Shown here in pieces: positions 11,673 to 24,929 of a stretch of 64,000 nucleotides of DNA; the stretch's first letter is position 1, and each line of letters begins with the position of its first letter. Below the pieces are notes generated by a model. The model did not search any database. It was not told where the DNA came from and was given only the letters and a program-made list of their open reading frames with translations. Origin of the DNA: Trileptium ribeirensis (lineage: Eukaryota > Nematoda > Enoplea > Enoplida > Thoracostomopsidae); the NCBI GenBank assembly GCA_030248225.1, contig JASANE010016008.1:62001-126000 (forward strand), read 5' to 3'. A program made the translations under genes and the position numbers.

Positions 11673-14069
11673 GAATTCATTAACAATCTGATATACATAC
11701 GTAATGTTGCCAGCACTGAGACTCCTGTTAATACCGCTGCGGACGGACACGTCATCGAATTGTTCATACGGTTTGTGATTTTAGTTTATTTGTTAAAATT
11801 ACCGAATTCGTTTGGTAATTTCGAAATAGAATGACAAATATTAAGGTTCATAATGTGGTGAATTTGTATGAAATATATTGTACGGATTTGTGCAGTCTAC
11901 ATATCGGAGGAAGCGATGATACGTAAAATTGAACCCATAAAGTCAGCGCTGCAATCGCAAAGCAAAAAATTGAAAACTAAAAATAAAAATTATAAAAATG
12001 TCAAAATGAAAAATAAAATATATAAAATCAAAAAGTTACACAAGATTAAATAAAATCCAGTAATGGAAATTGTAAAAAAACAGAAAACCTAATAAGAAAA
12101 AGAAAAAACAAAAAATATCATAACAAATATAATTTGTAAGCATGAAATATATATTGAGTTTTATTGCTAGCATATAGCCAAATTGACCGCAAAAAAGCAG
12201 ATTTTATCGATAGGCCATCATTACCAAATATCGTTAATGTCGAAGATATCGCATATCAATTTTCATTCCATTTCGACTAAAGTTCATGAGATGGTTTCAT
12301 AGTTTATGGTAATAACACAATGTCTGGAAGGATGCTGTTCAAATAGTTGACACTTTGTATCATTGTAGTTCTGCTATGAAACTGGTAGATACCTTAAAAG
12401 TTCCACAATAACTGGCACTGTACATGTGAAGTAGCTAAATTTGTTTAAATTACGGCTAATTGTTAGAAAGAAACCTCAAAATATCAAACAAACAAACCTT
12501 ATAGACGAAACTGCAGTCATTTATTAGAAAGTGTCAGATACCCTTACCTCTAGAGCCTATAGCTATGTAATTTCTTGAAATTTTAAAGCAAATTTACACA
12601 AAAATTGATATTGAAAACGCTGTAATTGGATCTGCGGTTCTAATCACGGAAATTCCGTCTAATCGTTGTCGTTTGGTTATATCTTTGATTAGTTACGAAT
12701 AATGTGCTATCACACACGTCATCTGCGAGCTGTAATAACAGCGAACGAAGTAATCTGTGACAGCTTTTACCCAACGGTTATAAGCTTTTGTTTGGTGTTT
12801 CTACATTTTTTAGCTTACACGGCCACAATATTTCGTCTTATTTACGAGCAATAGTTTTAAATTTTTGAACTGGTCAATTTTAACAATAATTACAAAATAA
12901 ACTTGCCATTTTCAAAAATTATGAACCTTTCCTATTCTGTCAGCCGATGTTTCGCCATTCGCCATTACTTTCGACGAAAGTTAATATTTAAATTCTTTTG
13001 GTTTCCAAAACTTTTCGTCTGTGACACAGACAAAGTTTTAGTACGACGCAAAAAGCTTTCTGATGAGTGTCTTTGCTACTAGAATTTGTGTCGCAGGAGT
13101 ATATCCAGGACATGGTATATACTGATTTGTGTTGTAATATTTGTCAAAATATCAACTCATTTGTATTCGCGATGATGTCAGCCAGCGGTGCAACCCTAAT
13201 AACATGTACTAATAATGTGCTTTTAGTCCAGGATGCATTATGCAATATTCAATAGACATGCGATGCCTGATGCCCCTTAAATAACAAAAACGGCTAGACC
13301 TCAGATTGCTGAAAAATAATCCAATGAAATAAAATTGATAGCTTTACTCTGTTTTTGTCAACATCATGACACAGATTCAGTCGGTAATGGAAGTGCCAGA
13401 AAGATACCGCAGGTAATAAAGTAAAGGACAAAGGTGAGTCATACATTTACACAGGACGAAAATACAGGACACCCTCTTACAAATAACAATTATATATTTT
13501 TCATAATTGTGTATTGTATATACTATATGACATATTTCTGTTTTAGTTTTACAAGCATATTTAAAGTGTGTCAGTTCATAGATTTGTAATACACGATTAT
13601 TAGGACAATTTTGTAAGGAGTTTGATCCATCGATTTCTTCTTTTGTATGAATTTTCAGCTTGATTTGCATAAAAACATGAATATAATAAATTGGTTTGTA
13701 GCAGTTTATAGTACGAAATAAATCGCACACTGTGCTCTATCAATACATATATTTTCTTAAAACTAAACACTATTTTGTATGAATTTAAATATGCATTGTA
13801 TGAATCGAAACATTTGCAATGTATATGTTTCATTCTATACAGGTGATCGCTATTTGTAAATGCTTCACTCCCTAAGTTTCATTTGTTATACGTAGTCAAC
13901 AAAACTTATCTTAATTATTGTGAGCACTCAAACGAGCATAAAGGAAAAGCTATGCGTACTTATCAATTCGTTACTTTTTGAATTATGGTCAATTCTGCTT
14001 CTGCAACAAAAACCTCAAAGTTACCCACAAAAAATTGGCTCTAACTTTAGATTTACGTACACGTATCCA
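11673..14069. other. unassigned AT-rich DNA
   Basis: No gene supported. About 11960-12130 is strongly A-rich low-complexity sequence. The lysine-rich open frame there is a composition artefact. Confidence 0.45.
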
Positions 14070-14475
14070 ATGATAAAGAAACTGATGGCATTTGAAATGA
14101 AGTGCTACAGAAGAATGTTGAAGATTACGTAGAGAGAAAACAAGACCAATGAATCAGTGATGGAAAAAGTGAAGGAGATACTGGGAAGAGACCGAAATCA
14201 GTAGTGGATACTATCACATGAAAGAAGCTGAAGTACTATGGACACTAAATTAGAACCAAAGCATTGACGAATGTTTTGATAGGGGGTGAGTGGAAGGCGA
14301 TAGAAGATCAGGAACACCGAGAAGGCAATGGGAAAACGATCTAAAACAATGGAGCGGATGGACGACGGAGCAGCTCACAAACATAGCTGGGGATAGGGAC
14401 CAGTAGAGCAAACTAGTGCAAGACTGGTATGATGACGGCTACGATGGCTATGGCAAAGATTAAGAGGAAGAAGAT
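14070..14475 (+). pseudogene. 3' end of a second-lineage LINE ORF2
   Basis: The plus strand reads MAFEMKCYRRMLKI, the hallmark C-terminal segment of many invertebrate endonuclease-reverse transcriptase ORFs. It then shows VMEKVKEILGR, and later RRSGTPRRQWENDLKQWSGW (about 14305-14360) and SKLVQDWYDDGY (about 14407). That is the usual order of the zinc-knuckle-less tail. Several in-frame stops interrupt it. The sequence ends in a purine-rich AAGAGGAAGAAGA tail. The polymerase core is absent, so this is a heavily 5'-truncated, dead copy of a lineage different from that at 5.2 kb. Confidence 0.75.
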
Positions 14476-17400
14476 CCATTGATAAAAATTTATTACCGAA
14501 AGCAAAGTGTTCGTAGCTCAAAACTTACACTCGTTTGGATGTGCGTAGCTTTCGAGTCACGCACGTCATTTTGTGCATAATTTTGAACTTCGTGCACCTT
14601 TTTTGCGAATAACCCCATTTAAGAACGTTGTAAATATCTGCCGTCAATGTTTACGCACAATAAACTGTTTCGCCTTGCTCTGACGTAAAAGTCTCTGAAC
14701 CCATCGTGCGCGTATCATTCTGTGAAACGCGCATTATACTAGGATTTGTTCGACATGGAACTGTCCGCATTTGTGTAATCTTTAAACAAGTTGTAACCAA
14801 ATAATGTCACCCAGTAGCTGTATGACATTACAGTTATACAAATTTTAAGAAAGCGTGAAAGCAACGCATTATTCAAATACAATGATGAATGTACCTAAGT
14901 CAAAAGAACGTGTTCCTTTACGGTTTAGCAGAAGTTATTAACCGCTACATCGAGGCGTGAAGTGATCAACCGTAACAGTACTTGATTGTGAAACAGACAA
15001 GCCAGTTAGCACCAAGCAAAAAGGAAAGCTACATGTATAGTACATGAAATACTAAACTATATATTTGCATTACACTTTCTTCGTAACTACACTGTTTCAA
15101 AGCTGTGGATAGCGATTATAAATGTGTGCTTTTATCAAATATTGATCGTAGCATGGAATTCTTTGCAAAACGCGTCATTATAGAAAACAAAAACATGAAA
15201 AATTTCAAACAATTTAGCCATTATCTGCCCTTACTCTTTAAGCTTCTAACCAATAAATATCTAACAGTGCTACGGTAAAACAGCACAAGACACAATAAAT
15301 TAAGGACACTTATTCCTGAAAAAGCATATATATCTATAAATGTTTACATATGAGTATATATCAATCTGTATACATATTCGAATGAACTGTTTCCTCGCAC
15401 TGCTCAGCACTCTAAGATAATAACGCGCAAAAAGCTATATCTTATATCTGTTCTTAAAAGTATAACAAAACTGTTTTCATTTATCTTTCTACGAAGTTTC
15501 GATTGTTTTTATTATACAGAGAGCGAAAGATATCTCATGCAACCCTATCACACACCGCGGGATTAGCTTGTTATTTGTTATCTGTCATCCAGGCATTTCA
15601 CTAATATCTCTATAGTAAGCGCGAGTTTATTGTTTTCATAGCTGCTACATAAACGATATTAGTAGTATATTAAAAGAAGGTGCTGAGAAGAAAAGAACTA
15701 TGTGATTTCTGACTAAAAATATGCTATTTTTTTAGCATTTTTATGATATTTAAGAGGGCATAATCCTTTGCTAGAACATCAGATAAAAGAGTTAGCTCGA
15801 TTTTTGAAACCAGTGAGAAATTACTAAAGTAGAGATTCAGCCACATTTGAGCAATGCTCAATCAGTTCAAACTAGTGTAAACATTTTTGATATAACAATA
15901 TGGAAGCTAAGTTTAATATTGAATTTTTGAAATCAATTTATTTCGCCTAGGAAAAGCGATTTTTAGATGTGTCCAATAAAATGAGAGTTACATTAAACCC
16001 TTACTAGAAAAGTAGTTTGAAACACATTTCGCACTTACTATATTGTGAGAACATTTTGTCCCACAAACGTGCATATTCTACTTTAGACATTACATGATAC
16101 TTTAGGTAGACAGTAATTGCAATTTATTATTACATGAAATATAGCATTTATTACGTTATCACATGATAACAATAGCTTTGCGATCAATTAAACATCATTA
16201 CTACGACCAAGAGTTGAACTTTTGCTGATCAATATGACACTTCTTTGGCTAAGCACGTGAAACATTAAGGTATACCGCGGGGCGTTTTGGCCTGTCCCCT
16301 TGCATTTAATAGCGGGACACTACACCTATACCACAGCATTACACAGGAGGAAGCAAATATTCCAACGCGTTTCATTGGGGTACCCCATAAAATACAGAGG
16401 AAGGGGTTAAGAGTTCGCCGTTAAAATAAAACATACCGCAATATTCATAAGGTTGCAAGTGGAACGTGGATAGTGTCATACTATCTAGTAAAATCATCAA
16501 CTAGCTACGATTAACAGAGTATAATTGACGGCGAATATCGAATATTAGCACTGTTTTCTCTCATTTTATCGAACCCAGAGAAGCTTCCTCTGTCTCTTAT
16601 GAGGAAACCGAAAATAGGTTAAATAGAAATCAATTATAATCCTTATTTACATAGCCTGTGACGGCCAAAACAATTATTAGAACGAAGAATACAGAATCAA
16701 TTGAAATACTGGGAGCTAATAGCTAGCGTAAGAGAAGCTTTATTTACTAGCCAAGAAAATGAAGCAAGTGACAGGATATAATAAAGATAGTTCCAATGCT
16801 TATCATAGCTGTCGTTCATGAATAGATTATATATTGGTAATAATTTATAACGGCATGTCGCCGTACTATTTGGGGAATTATCTACGTTTTTATCACAGCC
16901 GTCGTACTTTAGCATTGTTTTAAGTTCTTGTCAACTGTTGCTGATAAATATGCACACCCCTACGACCACTGTAATTCGCTAATCAACTGAATTTGGAATG
17001 CGAGCAACGCTTCGGAATTGTACAATCACATTTAAAGAAAAATAAGACGTACCAGTAGCGATTGATGCCCCTAAAAACAAATTATCAAGTTACCAATTGT
17101 TCCATACTTGCGAAAGGTTTAGCGGTAAGTAGACGCTCACGATTGCCATTTCACACTGATTACAAGCATTGTCTCGATAGCTTCAGAATTCTCATGGTTC
17201 TTCTGATTGAGCAGTGGGCTATCAATAAACCATTAGAAATTGCCAGTTTCTTTCTGTGCCCCCATTCTTGTATAAGCAATCGATCATAAACGTTTATGAT
17301 TATATTCTGGCATAGATGCTGCTTTGACGCACTTTTCATAAGATTAAATGTAAGAGCTCACACCAAAACTTTAACATTACAACTACACATTTAGACAGAG

Positions 17401-19527
17401 TAACTTTTTACCACTTTATTAATCGACTAGCGATATGATAATAAAACGGCTGCCAATAATGCATGAATTCGATACGTATACAGTCCCACTTCCTCGTTAT
17501 ATTATTGGCACACGTATTTTTGTTCATGATACAGTGCTAAGCCGGTTCTTAAAAGAGACACTTGAGAGCCATATCATTACGGTTTGTTCAAATATGGTAC
17601 ACATATTCAGCTAAAAAAGTGAAATAAGAACGAAGCCAGAATCTTACGTAATAGTATATGCACGTTCTTCAAATGTTTTTGGCAAACCATAGAAACTATT
17701 TAACCATAATGGGCGAGCCATAGAAAATCCATATCAACTAAATCGTTACTGGTTCTGACGGTGGGAAAGGGTTATCGACGATGGCCTTTGGATCTACCAA
17801 CAACTTGTGAAACAACAAAATTCGCTAAACCGATGTCATTAAGTCAGATATACTTCTTGTGTCAATAAAACAGCGAATGTAGGTTTAAATATCATTAACA
17901 TTATCTTTACAGATGGCGAATTGCAATCAATTATGCTACGCTGTTTTTACTCCCTCATTCATGTTGAACTGAACTTACGATACATAACGACACACAACTG
18001 TGTCTTTTCACTTCTACAGTTGCGTTGTTCCTGTGAACATTCTTAAATCAGAGCAACAGATACATTTTGGCTGTTATCTTTACCACAGGGCTTTATGCGT
18101 TCAGCTCGTCGCAGCGAACAACGGTTTGTTTTATCAACTCAAGCTGTGACAATACAAGTAAATTTATGATGTGAAAGTAAAATCACTCTTAATTTTTCTT
18201 TTTGTGTTCATTTTTAATTGAAATTACCTGCGCGAGGCCTGGTACGGTCCGGTTAATTTATAGTGTCCGGCGACAAAATCTCTCAATGTAAAAATGCACA
18301 ATTTTACCGTAAATGGTTAAGTAACACTGTGAAACCACAAGATCCTGCAATATATATTACAAAAACTAATGAATAATTTCAAATTTAGCTATAAACGTAA
18401 CTAAGTTTGCGGAAATATTCTCAACTTTTAATTGCATGAAAACCGAAATTGTATTAGATGTTAGACTAAATAACAACTTGTTGTAGTAAAAAAGCATGTG
18501 GAGAGTCGACCAAAAAGTAATGCCGAAGCCACTATAGATTTCAAATGATCTGACAAATTGCTTGAATGACGTAATTACTGAGATCGCGTAAGCAATTGCA
18601 CATCTCTGAGCATCGATATGTATATGTATATGTAGCCAGTTGTTTATAAACTTTGGCGGTACTCGAGCGGTCCCCGATTAAGCCAGCCATGGCCTAGATG
18701 CTTAAGCTACATGAATAACATGAATAATATGAGTTAAACAAACGTATATAGATTATGTGTGGCTATCATTTAATACCTACAACTGTAACTAAATTGGAAA
18801 TGAAAGCTTGATTTTGGACTGCTAAAGCTTCGTCGAGCTAAAGCTTTCGCAATAATTAATTATTTATGAGGCAAAGTACAATCCACAATGCTTCATTAGA
18901 GCGTCACGTATTATTATGCATTACGTTGCGTGCGTAACGAATCTCTTGGCTGAATATCATTTATGCAAACGAAATGCAGTGTGCTTGATATAGAGAACGA
19001 CTTTAAATAACGATAGTCCGATGCTTCGCTGAGACTGTTGGGTTAGAAGCGTCAATTTAATTTTATGTGACTAGAGACACCCAGTCGGATGAAGCCGATA
19101 CCATAAAGCATGCCGAAAACTGTATGCATCATGGATATTTTAAATAAAATTGGTTTTGAGCTTTTTAAAGCACTAGAACGTATAAATTTAAATTAATACC
19201 AAAGGTTTCATTCTATTTAACGCACATATAAATGAAAACAAAATTCTCATTACTAAGCAAAATATTTCTGTAATATCTGCAAACTGTTAATCAACGGACT
19301 GATTTTCGGAACAGTTACCTGTTTCTCGTGAGTTTTCGTTCATTTTTACTAAATTTTTTTATGTGTGCCAAGGACTTGATAAGAAAGAATAAACCAGGGT
19401 TGAAACATTTTCCACCGTGCCGATGCCACGACTTTTCAACTGTTCTTTCGCTCATCATTTCTTTGAGCGCAGCAACAAAAATCAGAACTATCTAAATTTT
19501 ACAAATCATTCCTTAAACCTTTTGTTC
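14476..19527. other. long unassigned AT-rich stretch
   Basis: About 5 kb with no supported gene, RNA gene or nameable repeat. Only short chance frames are present. This is the emptiest part of the window and behaves like intergenic or large-intron DNA. Confidence 0.45.
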
Positions 19528-20240
19528 GTATATTGACACATTTGTCGCAGCGTATATTGCGTGTCGAGTAAATTGCCCACTATTCGGCGTGCGTGCTAGT
19601 CAAGGTCACACCGATACCGTTAATCAATTGCCAAGGGTGCACGACACACACCTAGCACTGCATTTTTTCTTTACAGTGTCGTACACACCCTTAGTTATCA
19701 ACTTGGCGCGATTTAACTGTAACTGACACCGTCTGTAGCTAATACGGAGTATTAGTTAACTGCGTTGCGTATTTTTAAAAAAATCTCGATATTTGTATCT
19801 AGACACTATGAATGTTGACAAGATAATGTTGCACACCGTCAATAAAACTGAAGCTACGGTTTGGCTTAGAAAGCAACGGGTAAAGCGAGATATAGATTAC
19901 TGTTCGTTTGCCCTTACGTTCGTATGTTGGCACACTTGTCGCATCCTACATTGTGTGTGTGTCGAGTGAATTGCCGACTATGTCGTTCGGCGTGCGTTTA
20001 TGCTTGAGCTGTCGGTCGCTCGTGTTTCGAGATTTTTTAAAAAAACCGAGTAGCAGCTCCCAAATAGCGTAGTGGCTAGCGTACAAGACTGGCACCCGAG
20101 CGTTCTAGGTTCAATCCGTGTTCTGCGCAAAAGTTCGTTCAAGGTTCTGCAAGCTAAGCTTCGGCTTAAGAAGGAATGGGTAAAGCGACTTTTTGACTAC
20201 TTCTCGCATTTTAACTACTGCTCGGGCGTATGTTTGTGAT
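19528..20240 (+). repeat. diverged ~390-bp direct repeat
   Basis: Two related blocks are offset by about 390 bp. The first (TTCGTATATTGACACATTTG… GTGTCGAGTAAATTGCC… CGGCGTGCGT) begins at 19528 and its partner at 19918. A second shared stretch (GGCTTAGAAAGCAACGGGTAAAGCGA at about 19862) recurs at about 20161 as GGCTTAAGAAGGAATGGGTAAAGCGA. A tRNA-like segment lies between them. Confidence 0.55.
20056..20128 (+). repeat. tRNA-like segment, possible SINE head
   Basis: TAGCGTAGTGGCTAGC matches the A-box style of a tRNA gene. The B-box-like AGGTTCAATCC follows about 35 bp later, which is the right spacing for an RNA polymerase III internal promoter. The acceptor stem does not close, so it is not a working tRNA. 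Its position inside the 19.5-20.2 kb repeat suggests a tRNA-derived SINE. Confidence 0.4.
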
Positions 20241-20299
20241 TATCTGCGGCTGTGTGCCTGAGAGCTCCCGCTGTGCTCGCGGTTATCCGTCATGGACAT

Positions 20300-21175
20300 T
20301 TTTTCAGGTTCTGAATTTATGTCTACTGTTTGGCCCTTCTGCCCTAGGATCCAGTGGCACCATTTCCGACCGATATAGCTGCGCGGCTACACCCGGCGTA
20401 GGTATTGGACAGCGGGTGTGATGAACATGCTCCACATCCTGTGTGCCCAAGGGCCCAAACATGTCTGCCCGAACATTTAACTACAGATCTAGCATTTTCT
20501 GGCCTAGCTTCTCGGTTTCCTTGCGCATTTTAGCAAACACCTATTAGTTCTGCTCCCAAAGTTCTTCCAGTTGGATTTTCAAGATTTTATAATTTCGCTC
20601 AATGGTGTCTAATCTGCAAACCAACTGTTCAGTTTCAGCCTTCCCTTCGCGACGTGTGGTTTCAAGTGTTTTCCGGAACTTGCCTGTTGTTATGAAGGTT
20701 ACCGAGCTGTATGTAGACCCTATTCAGCAATAAATCATCTGCAGCTCCAAGCGTGGCGAGGGCCCAGTGACCGTAACTTAGCTACTAGAATCTCGTATCC
20801 GAAATTGCGGAACCCGTAGGACGCGCTATGGCCGACAGTTCTGTTGGTGTGTTTTACTCTATATTTCTAAGTATAATGACTCCGACTTTTATTATGCATC
20901 ATTTACGCTTGAATCCTTGCGCATGTCCTAATTATGTCTCGTATTCAAATGAACTTAGCTACTGTGTCACGCAAGCGGTCCAGCGCATCAATTAAAATTT
21001 TGAATACCCTAGCTAGGCTATGCATTTGTCATCGACTGTCGAGCCGGGCAGTGCTTGTTACGCAGCTTTCAGCTGAGTCTCTATTACTTTTGAGCCAGAG
21101 ACTATTTAGTCCGCGAACATTACGTTTTACTATACGTGTCTCCATAACGCCCATACCGCGGCATGCTGCTTAAAA
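20300..21175 (-). pseudogene. decayed coiled-coil protein pseudogene
   Basis: Successive minus-strand frames give long, convincing but broken protein. They include SKVIETQLKAA and VFKILIDALDRLRDTVAKFI (about 20990-20930), a helical stretch HWALATLGAADDLLLNRVY (about 20785-20725), and KAETEQLVCRLDTIERNYKI followed by LEELWEQN (about 20650-20550). They end in KMRKETEKLGQKMLDL and GPLGTQDVEHVHH (about 20530-20430). The heptad-like pattern of hydrophobic residues indicates coiled coil. Stops (for example TAA TAG straight after WEQN) and at least two frame changes show it is not translated. The segments join without obvious intron gaps, which favours a processed copy or a mobile-element ORF. I cannot name the parent gene. 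Confidence 0.5.
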
Positions 21176-22645
21176 CAGTAATTGTGTATAAAAAACAAAT
21201 ATATAACTTAGAATTAGCATGAAAATGCTATTAGAACAAAATGCCATTACACTAAGCAAAATTCTATATAAAATTTGCCAATTGACGGTTCAACCGGACT
21301 CATCGTTTATCAACGCAGAGCTTCGCAAATCTCTCTGTCACATTAATACTAGCTAAACCATCAAAATATACCATAGTAGTCTAGCTAAGCAATAGTTCAT
21401 CCGAACTGGTTGAGTAGGACTCGTCAAATAAATTGACCTTGGTTCGCGCATCTTATCGTAAATGATGCATTACGCTACGAAATTTTAAATTCAATACAAA
21501 TATTTGTCAATAATTAAGTTTTATGCCGTTTTATGTTCGTGCTGATAACGCGAATTAGCCAGTAACCAGTATCGGAATAGCCGGACACCCGCTTACCTCA
21601 GCATCAGTGGGCTCGTCGTGACCGCCATGTAGGATGTTGGTCTGGTTTTGATGATTCAATGCCTCAAACCACCAGCACCGGAGAAGGGTTGCGTCGGTTA
21701 TGAACCGTGCTTTCGCGAGTTTGATTCGTCGTGAAGCTGAGATAAGCTAGCTCATCTGACGGTGGCCTGTATATACAGCTCCAACACTATGAAATATTTA
21801 GCTATCAGCACCCTAGCCGGCGTGAGTGCAAAATACCAATGTCTTTCACGATTATGGTAGGATTACAGAAAAGTACGCACTCAGTACTCGTTCCCGCGGA
21901 TAGTGTGGGCTGTCCATTCCTTACCACTCTGGCACGGCGGCTTGTGTTTTTTTTGTGCTGTTTCACAGGAATCACAGGCTCGTGCCAACGCAGTGAACAC
22001 TTGGTTTCTGACCGGAATGTGCTACGGCTTTCAAATCAAAATGGTCTACGGCTCTTTTTGATGCTTCATAACCAGAGGTCCACAATACTCGGGTTAGTAT
22101 TTTACTATTATTAGCTATATTTCCAAAAACAAATTATTAAACGAAAAGTATAACAAATAAATGTCAGGCCATTTGTTTGATTTTGACACGTCAGCTCGTG
22201 TGAATGATTTGCTCATGCTGTCACTATAAGTGACATGAAGAGCTATGTCCGTGCACTATTCAATACTAGGCCCAGCTCCGTGTTCTGATGCCCCAGATAT
22301 ATACCTTTGATGAAATGCTAAGATTCCAAAGGTCAACGCTATTCGTATTAGTAAAATCGTATTAGACATACCGAAAAATTAGCTGTTAAACCAAACTTCT
22401 AGCTATCTCCGAAAATGTATTTATGTCCTACAATGCGCATTAAGGGGCATACTGATAATTTGTTGATCTGTCTGTACACTATGACGCACGGCGTTAATGT
22501 TTAAACTTATATAGTGGGCTATTGTCTAAAACCCAATTCTTATGCCTGTTATACGAAGTCTTTAAGTGTTGTGTTAGCTATCATAAATAGCCGAGGCCGG
22601 CTCTTGTGTCTATTTTGTGCCTAGCTCGGCTATTAACTATCATAT
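21176..22645. other. unassigned; GC-richer block 21.55-22.1 kb
   Basis: No identified gene. About 21545-22110 is richer in GC and contains plus-strand frames without a recognisable domain. It could be another decayed repeat. Confidence 0.4.
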
Positions 22646-23470
22646 TTACAGGGCCCGATGCGGCTCGGACAATGACATGGTTCTTTTCCATTATCTCCCC
22701 AGCCCGCATTTGCCCAAGAATGGTCAGATTCTGGAAATTTTGGTATTTTTGTGATCCTCGAGACCTCCCCTAATCATTTAAATTAAAAATTGAATTTTTA
22801 AAATATTTACAGGGCCCGATGCGGCTCGGACAATGACATGGTTCTTTTCCATTATCTCCCCAGCCCGCATTTGCCCAAGAATGGTCAGATTCTGGAAATT
22901 TTGGTATTTTTGTGATCCTCGAGACCTCCCCTAATCATTTAAATTAAAAATTGAATTTTTAAAATTTTAGATTTTTGGGTCCCAAGGGTCTCCCCCCCTT
23001 GGAAACCCAAAAAATTTTTGCTTAAAAATTGGCTTTTTACCCACCATTCGACGCGGCTTGAATCGAATGGTGGTACCTTTAACGGGATGCTGTAAGCGGA
23101 TCCTAAGTGATTTCCAGAAATATCGTAAGCTGAGAGGCTCAGCAATTGAACAGTTTTTGGCCATAACTTAGGATGCTTTCATCGGATTCCGTTATAAATA
23201 ACACCATTACACTCATCTCGTCAATCCGTGTCGAATGGCAGGTAAAAATCCAATTTTTAAGAAAAAACTTTTTGGGTTCTCCTTGCGACCCAAAAAATCT
23301 AATATTTTAAAAGTTCAATGTTTTGGTCTAAATGGTCAGGGAAGGTCCCGAGGATCACAAAAATACTAAAATTTCCTAAATCTGACCATTTTTGGGCAAA
23401 TGCGGGCTGGGGGATAATGGAAAAGAACCAGTGTCATAACTGGAGGTCCATGCTAGCCGAGCTGGACATT
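22646..23470. mobile_element. palindromic (foldback-like) element
   Basis: The left arm contains GGTTCTTTTCCATTATC, CCCAGCCCGCATTTGCCC and TTTGTGATCCTCG. The same blocks appear reverse-complemented at about 23330-23440. The centre holds a small perfect hairpin, ACCATTCGA…TCGAATGGT (about 23042-23071). The left arm was later duplicated in tandem (22651-22811 and 22812-22972). The ends read CCGATGCGGCTCGG and, inverted, CCAGCTCGGCTAGC. It encodes no protein; the open frames are arm artefacts. Confidence 0.75.
22651..22972 (+). repeat. recent 161-bp tandem duplication in the left arm
   Basis: Two head-to-tail units, each starting GGGCCCGATGCGGCTCGGAC (at 22651 and 22812), look identical or nearly so. 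This near-identity contrasts with the diverged right arm, so the duplication is younger than the palindrome. Confidence 0.9.
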
Positions 23471-23913
23471 ATCGTCGCAGCGGCTATGACAAAATGAGGC
23501 CCTAGTGCACACATTTTAAGGTAAAATGACAAATTAGACTCGGTAGTATTTTGTTGAGATCTTACACCTAGTCCTGACGCTTGTTATGAACATAAAAACA
23601 GTAAGTCAAACGACTGTTAATACTGTCACAAACGAATAACTAATCAAAACCATTGCACACCCTTGATAGAGTAAACCAGGTATTCGCTCTCCTCTTGTGC
23701 CAGACTGAATTTGTCATGTCCTAGCACGTAAAATTAAGCAGACCGGGATCAAGTGGAGACTTGTCGTAGGTTGGTTGATGGGAAGTATTCGCAAACCAAT
23801 TGCCTAACCGAAATTTATACTGAGTTGGAATATGTCGATGGGAAATAGCGTTCTTGAAAACCATACACCTAGCCTAAAAGCTGCATGCGACCCGTCCTAT
23901 GTCTATCTCTGTC
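23471..23913. other. unassigned DNA
   Basis: No gene. It includes the short dispersed piece shared with 4281-4317 (about 23498-23527). Confidence 0.4.
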
Positions 23914-24107
23914 GCGAGTTGATAATTCCGCTGGCCGTCGTTCGGTCGCTATTCGAACGATAACTACACCAACACACCATGTCAGAAGTATTAAAAAAGA
24001 CAACAACACGGAGAAAAATGTGGCGAGTTGGTAATTCTGCTGGCCGTCGTGCAGTCGCTATCCGAACATTAACTACACCAACACGCCGTGTCAGAAACTA
24101 TTAAAAA
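23914..24107 (+). repeat. ~110-bp tandem duplication
   Basis: GCGAGTTGATAATTCCGCTGG… at 23914 and GCGAGTTGGTAATTCTGCTGG… at about 24023 start two ~85-bp similar blocks. Both run through CTGGCCGTCGT and AACTACACCAACAC to CAGAA…TATTAAAAA. They are diverged by several substitutions. Confidence 0.75.
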
Positions 24108-24929
24108 TAAGAAAACTGTACTAGGACCAGTTCTGGACCTAAGGGATCCCAGTTGCACCGCCATGCCCCGCTGTGGTGCCCGGACAGCCCCGGCTTTGAC
24201 GACTCCCCGGTGAACCGCTAGTTGACCTCAGGGAATCGCTTAGCTTAGCAGGTTGCCGGCGGATTTAGCAGGGTGTTCTGCCTGGCTCCTATACTAACCC
24301 ACCTTTCTAGTAGTATGAAGGTCCCTCTAAGTGTGGGTCAACCCCAAAGCCTGCTCACAGGCATTAAGGCTGACCCGTCTTTCCGTCATTTGATTCTAAA
24401 TTTTTATCGGTCGTGGGTTCTCGCATTTTAATCTCTTGCGCATGAATCCGGGTCTGACAATGTCCCTGATTAACCTAGTACGGGCTCTCTCTTTGAGCTA
24501 TTGGCTCTAGTGAACCCCTGGGTACTGTTCCCAGCGCCCTTATCTGGCCTGAGCATTTGATAAAAACAAAGAGCCGAAACCGACCTATAATAGGTCTCGG
24601 CACTAAGCCAGATCCTAGTTTTGCTGGTTGCCGCTTAAGTAATGCCTAACTAGTTCGCGAGATTTCTCAATAGGTTCACGTAAAGTTCCTAACATAGCGT
24701 TACTGTCTATACCCGATCATAGAAAATTTGTGTTTGACTTTCTTTTGAAAAAAATTTTGTCATCTGACTCTAATAAAACCCTTATCGCTTATGCATGGAA
24801 TAACAACACTTCAACATTTACTATTTCATTGCAAGCAAATATGTACTTGAACAGATGAGCATAATATTTACAGAATGATACAAACTTGGGTACCTCGCAG
24901 GGTGCTCGCAACAAGCTTACAAGCCGACC
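24108..24929. other. unassigned GC-richer DNA
   Basis: No gene recognised. A small hairpin (GACCTATAATAGGTC nested in GCCGA…TCGGC) lies at about 24572-24605. The sequence has a mobile-element look but shows no diagnostic motif. Confidence 0.4.
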
